DNA from: DASRHY01 sp035650275 | Lineage (GTDB): Bacteria; Actinomycetota; Actinomycetes; Propionibacteriales; Kribbellaceae | DNA length: 64,000 bases | Assembly: GCA_035650275.1 (NCBI GenBank) | Contig: DASRHY010000067.1 | Span: forward strand, 62,001 to 126,000 | Direction of reading: 5' to 3' | In this document: positions 49,099 to 57,505 of the stretch, piece by piece | Layout of the letters: every line of letters begins with the position of its first letter | How positions within the stretch are numbered: position 1 is the first letter of the stretch | Made by a program: the position numbers and the translations under genes | Notes under the pieces: generated by a model | Seen by the model: the letters and a program-made list of their open reading frames with translations, nothing else | Database searches by the model: none | Told to the model about the DNA's origin: nothing

Positions 49099-51211
49099 CC
49101 GGCACCCCGTTCAGCGCGGCGGTGCCGGCGAGCTCGTCGACCAGCGCGGTGTCGGTCACGTCGTTGACGCTGACCCCCGCGACGCCGGTGGCGACCGACA
49201 GCCGTACGCCGGGCCGGCCGTGGCCGAACCCGTGCGGCAGGCTGACCACGCCGGGCATCATGTCCTCGCTTGCGGCTACCTCGACCTGGACCGAGCCGGC
49301 GTTCGAGCTGACCCGGACCAGCGAACCGTCGGCCAGGGACCGCTCCTTGAGGTCCGCCGGGTGCATCAGCAGCTGGTGCCGCGGCCTGCCCTTCACCAGC
49401 CGGGTCGAGTTGTGCATCCACGAGTTGTTGCTGCGCAGGTGCCGCCGCCCGACCAGCAGCAGCCCGTCGCGCTGCCCGGGGGCGAGCAGTACGGCCGCGG
49501 CCCGGTCCAGGTCGGCCAGGACCAGGTCCGGCGCGAGGTCGATTCGCTTGTTGCGGGTCCGCAGGTCGCCCGGCAGGGACGGCTGGAGCGGTCCGAGGTC
49601 GATACCGGCCGGGGTACGGCGGAGCTGGCGCAGGCTGAGCCGGTACGGACCGGCGCGCAGCCCGAGGTCGACGACCTGCGCCGGCGTCAGCCGGAGCCGG
49701 GCCAGCGACGGCAGCATCCGCTTCAGCCGCTTGCGGCTCAACGTGCGTCGCGCATAGCGGAAGCCGATCCCGCGGAAGATCTCCCAGTCGTGCCGGGCGT
49801 CGTCCGGCCGGGGCAGCACCGCCGGGTTCCAGCGCGCGACGTTGCGCACGGCGAGCTGGTAGAAGGCGAGGTCGTAGTGGTCCCGCTCCAGCGGCGGCGT
49901 CGGCGGCAGGATCACGTCCGCGTGCCGGGTGGTCTCGTTGACGTAGGGATCGACGGCGACCATGAACTCGAGGCCGGCCAGCGCGGTGTCGAGCCGACTG
50001 CCGGTCGGCGACGACAGCACCGGGTTGCCGGCGATCGTCACCATCGCCCGGATCTGCCCGTCGCCCGGCGTCAGGATCTCGTCTGCCATCGTTGCCGTCG
50101 GCAACTCACCGCCGAACTCGGGCAGCCCGCGAACCCGGCTGCGCCAGACGCCCAGGTGTCCGCGACCGAGCCCGCGCAGCGTGTCCACGGCCGGGCGCGG
50201 GAACAGCGTGCCGCCGGGCCGGTCCAGGTTGCCGGTGAGGATGTTCAGCACCTGCACCGCCCACTGGCAGACCGCGCCGAACTGCTGTGCCGACACCCCG
50301 AGCCGGCCGTAGCAGGCGGCGCGGGGCGCGGTCGCGAGCTCGGTCGCGATCCGCCGGATGACGTCCGCGTCGATACCGGTCACCGCCGCGGCGCGGTCCG
50401 GTGTCCAGTCGGCCACTGCGTCCCGGACGATGGCGAGCCCGTCGACGTACGACGCGGGCCGTTCCGCGCCGTCGGCCAGAATCTGGTGGATCAGCGCGAG
50501 CAGGAACGCCGCGTCCGTGCCGGGCCGGATGAAGTGGTGCTCGTCGGCGACCGCGGCGGTCTCGGTCCGGCGCGGGTCGATCAGCACCACCTTGCCGCCG
50601 CGGGACTGCAGCTCGCGCAGTCGCCGGCCGAACCCGGGCGCGGTCATCATGCTGCCGTTCGACGCGAGCGGGTTGGCGCCCAGCATGAGCAGGTACGACG
50701 TCCGGTCGATGTCCGCGATCGGGACCATCAGCTGGTGTCCGTACAGCAGGTGCGCGGCGAGCATGTGCGGCAGCTGGTCGACCGACGTGGCGCTGAACCG
50801 GTTCCGGGTCCGCAGCAGCCGTACGAGCGCCGGCATGTGGGTGAGGGCGCCGACGCTGTGCACGTTCGGGTTGCCGAGGTAGACGCCGACCGCGTTCGTG
50901 CCGTGCGCTGCCTGTACCTCGGTCAGGCGCCGGGCGACCAGGTCGAACGCCTCGTCCCAGTCCAGCTCCTGCCAGCCGTCCGCGGTACGGCGGACCGGGC
51001 GCCGGAGCCGGTCCGGGTCGTCCTGCAGGTCGCGCAGTGCAACCGCCTTCGGGCAGATGTGACCCCGGGACAGCGGGTCCGCGTCGTCGCCGCGCACGTC
51101 GGTCACGACCGTGCCACCGGGCCGGTGCTCGATCGTGACCAGCACGCCGCAGATCGCCTCGCACAGGTTGCAGGCGGTCCGTCGTACCTCGGTGGTGGTC
51201 ACCTCCAGCAC
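49079..51211 (-). CDS. Molybdopterin-dependent oxidoreductase
   Basis: This 710-residue protein belongs to the DMSO-reductase superfamily. The N-terminal [4Fe-4S] ligands are Cys14, Cys17 and Cys21 (ACNLCEAICG) and Cys53 with Lys55 (GHICPKA). Molybdopterin-binding segments follow (GNPNVHSVGAL, MLGANPLASNGSM, VVLIDPRRTETAA), and the C-terminal cap holds HGFGHGRPG and VNDVTD. There is no Tat signal, so it is cytoplasmic. The family includes formate dehydrogenases, nitrate reductases and many uncharacterised actinobacterial proteins; the active-site ligand cannot be assigned safely. GTG 51211 places the Fe-S motif at the usual distance. No accessory or cofactor gene is adjacent. Confidence 0.87.
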   Translation of the reverse strand: MLEVTTTEVRRTACNLCEAICGVLVTIEHRPGGTVVTDVRGDDADPLSRGHICPKAVALRDLQDDPDRLRRPVRRTADGWQELDWDEAFDLVARRLTEVQAAHGTNAVGVYLGNPNVHSVGALTHMPALVRLLRTRNRFSATSVDQLPHMLAAHLLYGHQLMVPIADIDRTSYLLMLGANPLASNGSMMTAPGFGRRLRELQSRGGKVVLIDPRRTETAAVADEHHFIRPGTDAAFLLALIHQILADGAERPASYVDGLAIVRDAVADWTPDRAAAVTGIDADVIRRIATELATAPRAACYGRLGVSAQQFGAVCQWAVQVLNILTGNLDRPGGTLFPRPAVDTLRGLGRGHLGVWRSRVRGLPEFGGELPTATMADEILTPGDGQIRAMVTIAGNPVLSSPTGSRLDTALAGLEFMVAVDPYVNETTRHADVILPPTPPLERDHYDLAFYQLAVRNVARWNPAVLPRPDDARHDWEIFRGIGFRYARRTLSRKRLKRMLPSLARLRLTPAQVVDLGLRAGPYRLSLRQLRRTPAGIDLGPLQPSLPGDLRTRNKRIDLAPDLVLADLDRAAAVLLAPGQRDGLLLVGRRHLRSNNSWMHNSTRLVKGRPRHQLLMHPADLKERSLADGSLVRVSSNAGSVQVEVAASEDMMPGVVSLPHGFGHGRPGVRLSVATGVAGVSVNDVTDTALVDELAGTAALNGVPVTVEAV

Positions 51212-51330
51212 GTTACCTACTGGTAGCCATCGGCGCACCGGCTCGGCGGAACCTGCTGTGGTTCCACACCAGTGCTCAGGGGTCACGTCGTACCGGGCCC
51301 GCAGTGGCCGACGCCCGATACCTTCTGGTC

Positions 51331-51978
51331 ATGACGGATCGGCTCGGCAGGGCCTGCTTCGCGCTGACCGCGCTCGTCGTACTGGTCGGCATCGTCGTCC
51401 AGCTGTTCGCCACCGAGACAGAGACCGGGCTCTTCACCGGCGCGGCCGCGGTCCTCAACGTGTTCGCGTTCTTCACGATCCAGTCGAACATCCTGCTCGG
51501 CGTCACCTGTGCGCTGCTGGCGATCCGCACCGACCGGACCTCGCTCGTATTCCGCTCGCTGCGGCTCAGCGGCGTGCTGGCGATGGCGGTCGTGGGGATC
51601 GTGTTCCACATCGCTCTGGCCTCGCTGTACGAGTTCATCGGGCTCGCCGCGGTCGCGAACGTGCTGCTGCACACGGTGACGCCGTTGATGGCCGTGATCG
51701 GGTGGCTGCTGTTCGGGCCGCGCGGCCAGACCGACGCCAAGGTCGTCGCCGGGTCGGTGGTGTACCCAGTGCTTTGGCTGGTGTTCACGCTGGTGCGCGG
51801 GCTGCTGGCCGGCGACTTCTACCCGTACCCGTTCCTCGACGTGACCGAGCACGGGTACCCGCGGGTATTGCTGAACAGCCTGCTGGTCGCGGTACTGTTC
51901 CTCGCTCTGGCCGCCGGCGCCACCGCGCTCGACCGGGTGATCGCGCGGCGCAGCAGACCGCGCGCTACCGTCGGCTAG
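51331..51978 (+). CDS. Pr6Pr/FAR-17a-like membrane protein
   Basis: This 215-residue protein has six or seven hydrophobic helices and resembles the Pr6Pr (FAR-17a/AIG1-like) family of unknown function. Helix 2 contains the family-like FAFFTIQSNILLGVTCAL, later helices carry VLLHTVTPLMAVIGWLLFGP, and the C-terminal part has YPYPFLDVTEHGYPRVL. ATG 51331 is chosen because TACCTT (51319-51324) ends 6 nt upstream, giving a leaderless mRNA; a frame extending to 51304 has no ribosome-binding site. The next gene starts at the base after its stop, so the two are linked. Confidence 0.8.
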   Translation: MTDRLGRACFALTALVVLVGIVVQLFATETETGLFTGAAAVLNVFAFFTIQSNILLGVTCALLAIRTDRTSLVFRSLRLSGVLAMAVVGIVFHIALASLYEFIGLAAVANVLLHTVTPLMAVIGWLLFGPRGQTDAKVVAGSVVYPVLWLVFTLVRGLLAGDFYPYPFLDVTEHGYPRVLLNSLLVAVLFLALAAGATALDRVIARRSRPRATVG

Positions 51979-52641
51979 GTGCTCATCACCTCACGCTCAT
52001 ACGCCGAGTACCGGGCGATGTTCGACCTCCCGGACCCGCTACCGGCGTCGGTGCTGGACTGCTGCGCGGGCGGCTCGGGCTTCACCGCCGTAGCGGCCGC
52101 GCAGGGCGTCGATGCCGTCGCGGCGGACCCGGCGTACACGATGTCGGTCGGGGAGCTGGCCGAGGCGGTGCACGGCGGGAGCAGCCGTGGCGCCGGCATC
52201 GTGGACCAGTACCCGGGCGACTTCGTCTGGACCTGGTACGGCACCCGCGAGAACCGCGAGCGGATGCGGGCCGCGGCCGCGGAGGAGTTTCTCGCGGACC
52301 GGGTCCGCTGCCCGGAGCGGTACGTCGCGGCCTCCCTGCCGGACCTGCCGTTCGAGCCCGGGCGGTTCGCGCTGGCGCTGTGCTCGCACCTTCTGTTCAC
52401 CTGGTCCGACCAGCTCGACGACCGCTGGCACCTGGATGCGCTGCGCGAGCTGTGCCGGGTGGCAGCCGAGGTCCGGGTCTTCCCGTTGGTTGTCCAGGGC
52501 AACGGTGCGCCCGTGCCGTTCCTGGACGACGTGCGACGGGCGCTCGCCGGCGAGGGGATCGAGTCCGAGGTGCGGAAGGTGCCGTACGAGTTTCAGCGCG
52601 ATGCCGACGAGATGCTCCTGATCGCCGGCACCGCATGCTGA
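51979..52641 (+). CDS. SAM-dependent methyltransferase-like protein
   Basis: This 220-residue protein has a glycine-rich loop VLDCCAGGSGFTAVAAAQG and acidic strand end AVAADPAYTMSV fitting a class I methyltransferase. The later segment LPDLPFEPGRFALALCSHLLFTW corresponds to motif IV-V of the same fold. Two adjacent Cys in the glycine loop replace the usual Gly/Cys pattern. The acceptor is unknown. It begins directly after the stop of the membrane-protein gene and ends 4 bp from the convergent wall-hydrolase gene. Confidence 0.75.
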   Translation: MLITSRSYAEYRAMFDLPDPLPASVLDCCAGGSGFTAVAAAQGVDAVAADPAYTMSVGELAEAVHGGSSRGAGIVDQYPGDFVWTWYGTRENRERMRAAAAEEFLADRVRCPERYVAASLPDLPFEPGRFALALCSHLLFTWSDQLDDRWHLDALRELCRVAAEVRVFPLVVQGNGAPVPFLDDVRRALAGEGIESEVRKVPYEFQRDADEMLLIAGTAC

Positions 52642-52645
52642 GACG

Positions 52646-53254
52646 TCAGCGCAGGTAACGGCCGCAGTTCGGCCAAGGCGAGGCGCCGCGCTGGGCGTAG
52701 AGGCGCTTCGCGCGCATCAGCTGCTCGGACGCGGAAGCGTTGGCCGGGTTGCCGGAGCCGCCGACGCTGCGCCAGGTCCGCCGGTCGAACTGGAACAGCC
52801 CGTAGTACCCGGCCGGGTTGACCGCCCGCGGGTTACCGCCGGACTCGCACTCCGCGACCTGACGCCAGGCACGGCTCATCGAGACCGAACCACCACTGCT
52901 GGTGCCGCGACGCTCCGAGCGGGTGGCCCGTGGTCGTTCGGCCTTGGCGCGCTTCTGCGTGCGCGGACGGTCAGCCGACAGGGGGCCGCGCAGCTCCAGA
53001 TCCTGCCCGATCAGGATCAGGTCCGGGTTGTCGAGGTGGTTGATCCGTGCCAGCCGTTGCCAGGTGGTGTTGTACTGCTCGGCGATCTCCGACAGCGTGT
53101 CGCCCTTCTTCACGGTGTAGTCGCCGGCCGCCGTGGCGGTTCCGGTCGCGGTGACGGCAAGACCGGCCGATAGACCGGCACCGAGGCCGGTGGTGAACAG
53201 CGCACGCGCGACGGTTCCGGACCGCGTCGGGCGTGCATGACGAGCTTTGGACAT
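52646..53254 (-). CDS. Secreted LysM and resuscitation-promoting-factor-like transglycosylase
   Basis: This 202-residue exported wall enzyme has a signal peptide at residues 1-43 (ARALFTTGLGAGLSAGLAVT; cleavage after TATAA). A LysM peptidoglycan-binding domain covers 46-88 (YTVKKGDTLSEIAEQYNTTW), followed by a basic linker. A C-terminal Rpf/transglycosylase-like domain runs from about 127 to 202, with the catalytic Glu137 in VAECESGGNPRAVNPAGYYG. Such proteins cleave glycan strands during growth or resuscitation. The ATG at 53254 follows GAGGGGATC-like sequence in reverse orientation (ribosome-binding site weak). A long untranslated stretch precedes it. Confidence 0.9.
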   Translation of the reverse strand: MSKARHARPTRSGTVARALFTTGLGAGLSAGLAVTATGTATAAGDYTVKKGDTLSEIAEQYNTTWQRLARINHLDNPDLILIGQDLELRGPLSADRPRTQKRAKAERPRATRSERRGTSSGGSVSMSRAWRQVAECESGGNPRAVNPAGYYGLFQFDRRTWRSVGGSGNPANASASEQLMRAKRLYAQRGASPWPNCGRYLR

Positions 53255-53598
53255 GAGGGGATCTGCTCCAATCGAGCTGGTACGCAGTGGGTTCCAGCCC
53301 GGCTGACACAGCCGCGTGCGCATGCCCCTGAGACCGCAGTACACCTGCCCAGCCACAACGCCGGGCCCCGAAGTGGTGCGGTGAAGGTGGACGTCACCTC
53401 GTGCGTCGGCTCGGGTCTTCGGCGGTCCGCTCACCACCGATGGCCGGGCTACGCAATCTGGTGAGGTACCACTCCCTTCGGGTGCAGGGGAAGTACGGCC
53501 GGCACACATCGCCAGGTCACGTCCCGGTAACGACGCGACCGGGCCATCGTGCGCGAGGACCGGCGGCGAATCAAGAGGGTGGCGCCGATCACCTTCTG
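53255..53598. other. Gene-free stretch between the Rpf-like gene and cydA promoter
   Basis: About 340 bp without a convincing gene on either strand. On the minus strand it would form a long leader for the LysM/Rpf-like gene. In many actinomycetes such leaders hold a c-di-AMP (ydaO) riboswitch; here only a partial GACCCGAGCCGAC segment (near 53420-53408) recalls it, and the conserved 3' core with CAGCT is missing. I see several short hairpins but no firm element. Confidence 0.5.
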
Positions 53599-53633
53599 TT
53601 GTGGGGTTTTCAGGGTCGTGAAAGAATTCACAA
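53599..53633 (+). promoter_or_regulatory. Rex-type operator in the cydAB promoter
   Basis: TCGTGAA (53616-53622) and TTCACAA (53627-53633), with spacer AGAA, match the actinobacterial Rex consensus TTGTGAA-N4-TTCACAA with one mismatch. TTGTGG (53599-53604) and AAGAAT (53622-53627), 17 bp apart, are a possible -35/-10 pair, placing the site across the -10. Rex, the NADH/NAD+ sensor, is known to repress cyd genes in Streptomyces, so oxygen-limited induction is expected. Confidence 0.8.
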
Positions 53634-53668
53634 GCAGTGCCGGATCGTGACCGGAAGGGCTGACCACG

Positions 53669-55042
53669 GTGATCTCAGCGTTCCTGGCCGGGCTACCGCT
53701 CGAAGCGGCGACCCCGGCCGACCTGCTTGCCGCAAGGCAACAAATGGCGCTCTCGCTCGGCTGGCATATCGTGTTCGCCTGCTTCGGGGTCGGGATGCCA
53801 CTGATCACGCTGATCGCCGAGGTGCTCGGGATCCGCACCGGCGACCCGGTCTACCGGTTGCTCGCCCGGCGCTGGGCGAAGGTGATGGGTGTGCTGTTCG
53901 CGGTCGGCGCGGTGTCCGGCACCATCCTGTCGTTCGAGATGGGGATCCTCTGGCCCGGCCTGATGGGAACCTACGGCCAGGTGATCGGGCTGCCGTTCAG
54001 CCTGGAGGGAATCGCGTTCTTCATCGAGGCGATCTTCGTCGGGATCTACCTCTACGGCTGGGACCGGCTGCCGCCGAAGGTGCACGCGCTGACCGGTGTC
54101 CCGATCGTGATCGCCGGGGTCGCGTCCGCGTTCTTCGTGGTCACCGCGAACGCCTGGATGAACCAGCCGACCGGGTTCTCCGAGGCAGACGGCAGGGTCA
54201 TCACCGTCGACCCGTGGGCGGCGATGTTCAACCCGGCGACACCGCCGCAGACCACGCACATGATCGTCGCCGCGTTCATGGTCGCCGGCTTCGGGATGGC
54301 CAGCGTGTACGCCGTGGCGATGCTGCGCGGCCGCCGGGACCGCTACCACCGGCTCGGCTTCACGATCCCGTTCACGCTGGCCGCGATCCTCACGCCGGTG
54401 CAGATCGTCGTCGGCGACTGGGCGGCGAAGTTCCTGCACGAGCGGCAGCCGATCAAGCTGGCTGCCATCGAGGGCGTGTTCGAGTCCGGCAAGCACGTAC
54501 CGCTGCACCTCGGCGGCATCGTGATCGATGGTGAGATGCGGTACGCGATCGAGATCCCGAGCGGGCTGTCGTTGTTGGCAGGCAACAAACCGAGTACCCA
54601 CATCGTCGGGCTGAACACGGTGCCGGAGGCGGACCAGCCGCCGGTGAACATCGTGCACCTGGCGTTCCAGAGCATGGTCGCGATCGGGTTCGCGCTGCTC
54701 GCGCTGTCGGCGGTCTTCGCATTCGTCTGGTGGCGCCGGCGCAGACTGCCCGAGACACCGTGGTTCTGGCGCGCGGCGGCACTCGCCGGGGCGGGCGCCG
54801 CGTTCGCGGTCGAGGCCGGCTGGGTCACCACCGAGGTCGGTCGCCAGCCCTGGGTCGTTTACGGCGTACTGCGCACCGCGGACGCGGTCAACCCGGCACC
54901 CGGACTGCGTTGGGGGTTCTACCTGGTCACCGCCGTGTACGTCGTGCTGACGGTGATCACGATCGTCGTACTGCGCAGGATGACGAGATCGACACCGGTG
55001 CCCGACGAGATCACAAACGCAGATGTCGAGGCGGTGCACTGA
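53669..55042 (+). CDS. cydA: Cytochrome bd-type quinol oxidase subunit I
   Basis: This 457-residue integral membrane subunit carries the haems of a bd-type oxidase. The helix with haem ligand His33 (LGWHIVFACFG), the second His in TTHMIVAAFMVAGF, and the GRQPWVVYGVLRT signature are present. The quinol (Q) loop after GDWAAKFLHERQPIKLAA is short, so it belongs to the short-Q-loop (CIO-like) group. It reduces O2 to water with high affinity and no proton pumping. GTG 53669 follows GGAAGGG by 9 nt. The stop overlaps the cydB ATG (TGATG). cydCD are not adjacent. Confidence 0.95.
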   Translation: MISAFLAGLPLEAATPADLLAARQQMALSLGWHIVFACFGVGMPLITLIAEVLGIRTGDPVYRLLARRWAKVMGVLFAVGAVSGTILSFEMGILWPGLMGTYGQVIGLPFSLEGIAFFIEAIFVGIYLYGWDRLPPKVHALTGVPIVIAGVASAFFVVTANAWMNQPTGFSEADGRVITVDPWAAMFNPATPPQTTHMIVAAFMVAGFGMASVYAVAMLRGRRDRYHRLGFTIPFTLAAILTPVQIVVGDWAAKFLHERQPIKLAAIEGVFESGKHVPLHLGGIVIDGEMRYAIEIPSGLSLLAGNKPSTHIVGLNTVPEADQPPVNIVHLAFQSMVAIGFALLALSAVFAFVWWRRRRLPETPWFWRAAALAGAGAAFAVEAGWVTTEVGRQPWVVYGVLRTADAVNPAPGLRWGFYLVTAVYVVLTVITIVVLRRMTRSTPVPDEITNADVEAVH

Positions 55043-56046
55043 TGGAGGCGGCATACCTCGCGGTGATGTGGGGCGGGCTGACCCTCTACCTGCTGCTCGG
55101 CGGCGCGGACTTCGGCGCCGGTATCTGGGACCTGGTCGCCGGCGGACCGGAACGTGGCCGGCGGCAACGGGACCTGATCGCGCGCACGATCGGCCCGGTG
55201 TGGGAGGCGAACCACGTCTGGCTGATCTTCGTGATCGTGCTGATGTGGACCGGGTTCCCGCCGGTGTTCGCCGCGGTCTCGTCCACGCTCTACATACCGC
55301 TCACGTTGGTTGCCCTGGGCATCATCGGTCGCGGTTCGGCGTTCGTGTTCCGCAAGGCGAGCGTGCAGGTCGAGCACCAGCGGCTGTTCGGTGCGGTGTT
55401 CGCGCTGTCGTCGCTGCTCACGCCGTTCTTCCTCGGGGTGTCGGCCGGTGCGGTCGCCGGTGGCCGGGTGCCGCCGGGCATCGCCGAGGGCGACCTGGTC
55501 ACCAGCTGGATCAACCCGACCGCGCTGGCCTGCGGGGTGCTGACCGTGTGCGTGACGGCCTATCTCGCCGCCGTGTACCTGACCCGCGAGGCCGAGCGAG
55601 AGGGTGAGGCGGACCTGGCCGCGCAGTTCCGGCGCCGCGCGCTGGTCTCGGGTGTGATCACCGGGGCGGTCGCGATCGCGGCGCTGCTGGTACTGCGCTC
55701 CGACGCTCGCGCGCTGTACGACGCGCTGCTGTCCGGGCCGGGCCTGGTACTAGTGATCGTGTCGGTGGTCGCGGGTGTGGTCTCGCTGCTGCTGCTGGTG
55801 CTGCGCCGGTTCCTTGCGGTCCGGCTGACCGCTGCGCTGGCAGTCGCGGCGATGCTGTGGGGCTGGGGCGCGGCGCAGTACCCGGAGATGCTGCCCGGTC
55901 TGACCGCGGCGGAGGCGGCAGCACACGATGCCGTGCTCACCGCCTCGCTCGGTGCGCTCGGCGTCGGTGCCCTGCTGCTCGTGCCGTCGATGATCTGGAT
56001 GTTCCGGATCTTCCAGCGGTCCGACGAGCCGGCTCAGCACGGGTAG
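55042..56046 (+). CDS. cydB: Cytochrome bd-type quinol oxidase subunit II
   Basis: This 334-residue membrane protein has about eight to nine helices and is the structural partner of CydA. The family N-terminus LTLYLLLGGADFGAGIWDLVAG and segment GPVWEANHVWLIFVIVLMW are clear. It contributes to assembly of the oxidase and stabilises the haem pocket. It overlaps cydA by one base and ends the operon. The haem exporter CydDC needed for assembly must be encoded elsewhere. Confidence 0.94.
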   Translation: MEAAYLAVMWGGLTLYLLLGGADFGAGIWDLVAGGPERGRRQRDLIARTIGPVWEANHVWLIFVIVLMWTGFPPVFAAVSSTLYIPLTLVALGIIGRGSAFVFRKASVQVEHQRLFGAVFALSSLLTPFFLGVSAGAVAGGRVPPGIAEGDLVTSWINPTALACGVLTVCVTAYLAAVYLTREAEREGEADLAAQFRRRALVSGVITGAVAIAALLVLRSDARALYDALLSGPGLVLVIVSVVAGVVSLLLLVLRRFLAVRLTAALAVAAMLWGWGAAQYPEMLPGLTAAEAAAHDAVLTASLGALGVGALLLVPSMIWMFRIFQRSDEPAQHG

Positions 56047-56104
56047 CAGAAATGCCGCCGGCCATCAACGGTGATGAGCCGTTGGCGTCGTACCGTTTCC
56101 GGTC

Positions 56105-56659
56105 GTGGAGCCTGTTGACAGTTCCATCTCCCGCCGTAGCGCCATGCTGCTCGTGTCCGCTGCCGCCGCCGCGGTGGTCGTGCTGATCGTGTCGGCCGCG
56201 CTGCTGATCTCCGGCGGCGACGACCCTGACGCGGAGCCGTCCGCAGGTGTCCGGTACGGCCTGGAGATCCGCCGGGTGCAGAGCTCGGTGCCCGGCGACT
56301 GCGAGGGCCCGACGTCCGCTCCGGCGGTGTTCTGCGACGGGACGGGGACGCGCTACACGCTCGGCCCGCCGGAGCTGGACGGCACCCAGGTGCGGTCGGT
56401 CAATGCCAAGCAGTCGACGTACGACGACGGGCAGTGGCTCATCCGGATCAGCCTCGACGAGACCGGCGCCGCGACGTTCGCGCAGCTCACGACGGAGCTG
56501 TCCGAGACCGGGCGGGAAGGCCGGCTTGCCGTGGTGGTGGACGGTCAGGTGGTGACCGCCCCGCTGGTGACGTCGCCGATCACCGAGGGCCAGATCGACA
56601 TCTCCGGCGCGTTCAGCAAGTCCGACGCCGAGGATCTGGTCGAGCGGATGAGCAGCTGA
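56105..56659 (+). CDS. Membrane-anchored SecDF-P1-head-like protein
   Basis: This 184-residue protein has one N-terminal membrane anchor (about residues 13-36, LLVSAAAAAVVVLIVSAALL). An external domain resembles the P1 head subdomain of SecD (ISLDETGAATFAQLTTEL, then RLAVVVDGQVVTAPLVTSPI and GQIDISGAFSKSDAEDLVERM). Unlike SecD it has no further membrane helices, so it cannot be the translocase motor; an extracellular binding or chaperone-like role is possible. TACCGT (56091-56096) lies 8 nt before GTG 56105, consistent with leaderless transcription. Confidence 0.75.
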   Translation: MEPVDSSISRRSAMLLVSAAAAAVVVLIVSAALLISGGDDPDAEPSAGVRYGLEIRRVQSSVPGDCEGPTSAPAVFCDGTGTRYTLGPPELDGTQVRSVNAKQSTYDDGQWLIRISLDETGAATFAQLTTELSETGREGRLAVVVDGQVVTAPLVTSPITEGQIDISGAFSKSDAEDLVERMSS

Positions 56660-56662
56660 CCG

Positions 56663-56840
56663 TCAGCGCTGGAAGTACCGCACGGGCACCAGCTCATCGG
56701 TGAGCCGGCGGACCAGGTCGCGGTCGGCGTCCGGCCAGGCGTCCCAGGCCTTGCTCGGCCCACGCGATCGTCATCCGCTCGACCTCCCAGCACGTCGTGG
56801 ACGCGTTCGGGGTACCGGCCCACATAGCCGGTGTGCCCAT
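56663..56840 (-). pseudogene. Small gene remnant with a frameshift
   Basis: From ATG 56840 the frame reads MGTPAMWAGTPNAS and WEVERMTIAWAEQ. Around 56763, near GAGCAAGGCCTGG, sense then continues only in the next frame as AWDAWPDADRDLVRRLTDEL and ends VPVRYFQR at TGA (56665-56663). The two parts together have normal codon composition and an amphipathic C-terminal helix, while the unshifted frames give Pro/Arg-rich sequence. The length is not a multiple of three. I do not recognise the family, so this could also be a non-coding stretch that looks coding. Confidence 0.35.
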
Positions 56841-56858
56841 GGTTGTAGCGTCGCAGCC

Positions 56859-57467
56859 ATGAGTGAGGCTGACGGCGTACCGGTGTCGGCGGCGCAGGCT
56901 GCGCGGGAGCTGGCGACGGTGCTGATGAAACAGGCCGACGCGCTCGACCTGCACGACCTGCGGGCCACCGAGGCGATCGAGAACGTGCGGGTGTCGTCCC
57001 GCGCACTCGCGGACGCGGTGCACGAGCGAGGCTGGGGCGAGCTGTACCTCGGCATCGACTCGATGTACCCCGACGAGGACGACGACTTCGACGAGCTGGA
57101 CGAGCTCGAGCCGTTCGGCGAGGACGAGTACGACGAGGAGGAGGTCGTCGAGGAGTACGACGACCTGCCGGTCGAGGGGCTGCGGCTGTCGTACCAGGCG
57201 CGGTACGACTTCATCGTGACCGACCCCGAGGCGCTGCTCGCGTACGCGCGGATCAAGGCCGCGGAGGTCGGTCCGGACGACCAGCTGGACGAGGTCGAAG
57301 ACCCTGTGTCGGCGTTCCAGCTGCTCACCTTCGTCGACGGGCTCGGGTCGAAGGAGTATGGCGAGATCGGGCTGCGCTCGGCCGGTGGCGAGGAGTCGCA
57401 GCAGGTCGTGAAGTACTCGCTGCTCGACCTGGACCCGACCCGCCGCGACGACACCTATCCGTACTGA
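56859..57467 (+). CDS. Acidic protein of unknown function
   Basis: This 202-residue protein has a central run dominated by Asp and Glu (residues about 66-105: YPDEDDDFDELDELEPFGED and further acidic residues). Folded-looking ends flank it: N-terminal VPVSAAQAARELATVLMKQADALDL and C-terminal YDFIVTDPEALLAYARIKAAE. I recognise no domain; DNA mimicry, divalent-metal binding or a flexible linker could explain the acidic tract. TAGCGT (56846-56851) lies 7 nt before the ATG, consistent with a leaderless mRNA. It converges with the lipoprotein gene. Confidence 0.72.
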   Translation: MSEADGVPVSAAQAARELATVLMKQADALDLHDLRATEAIENVRVSSRALADAVHERGWGELYLGIDSMYPDEDDDFDELDELEPFGEDEYDEEEVVEEYDDLPVEGLRLSYQARYDFIVTDPEALLAYARIKAAEVGPDDQLDEVEDPVSAFQLLTFVDGLGSKEYGEIGLRSAGGEESQQVVKYSLLDLDPTRRDDTYPY

Positions 57468-57505
57468 CCGCTGACTGACCCCTGCCGGTTGGAGCGCGCT
57501 CCTGG

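Noticed and set aside
49079..51211. Assimilatory nitrate reductase or formate dehydrogenase by name
   Set aside because: The DMSO-reductase fold is clear, but there are no partner genes or diagnostic active-site residue I can assign, so only the superfamily is reported.
53255..53598. c-di-AMP (ydaO) riboswitch before the LysM/Rpf-like gene
   Set aside because: Expected from gene type, but the conserved 3' core and GGTGAAT-type block are not found; only a short GACCCGAGCCGAC resemblance. A covariance-model search would settle it.
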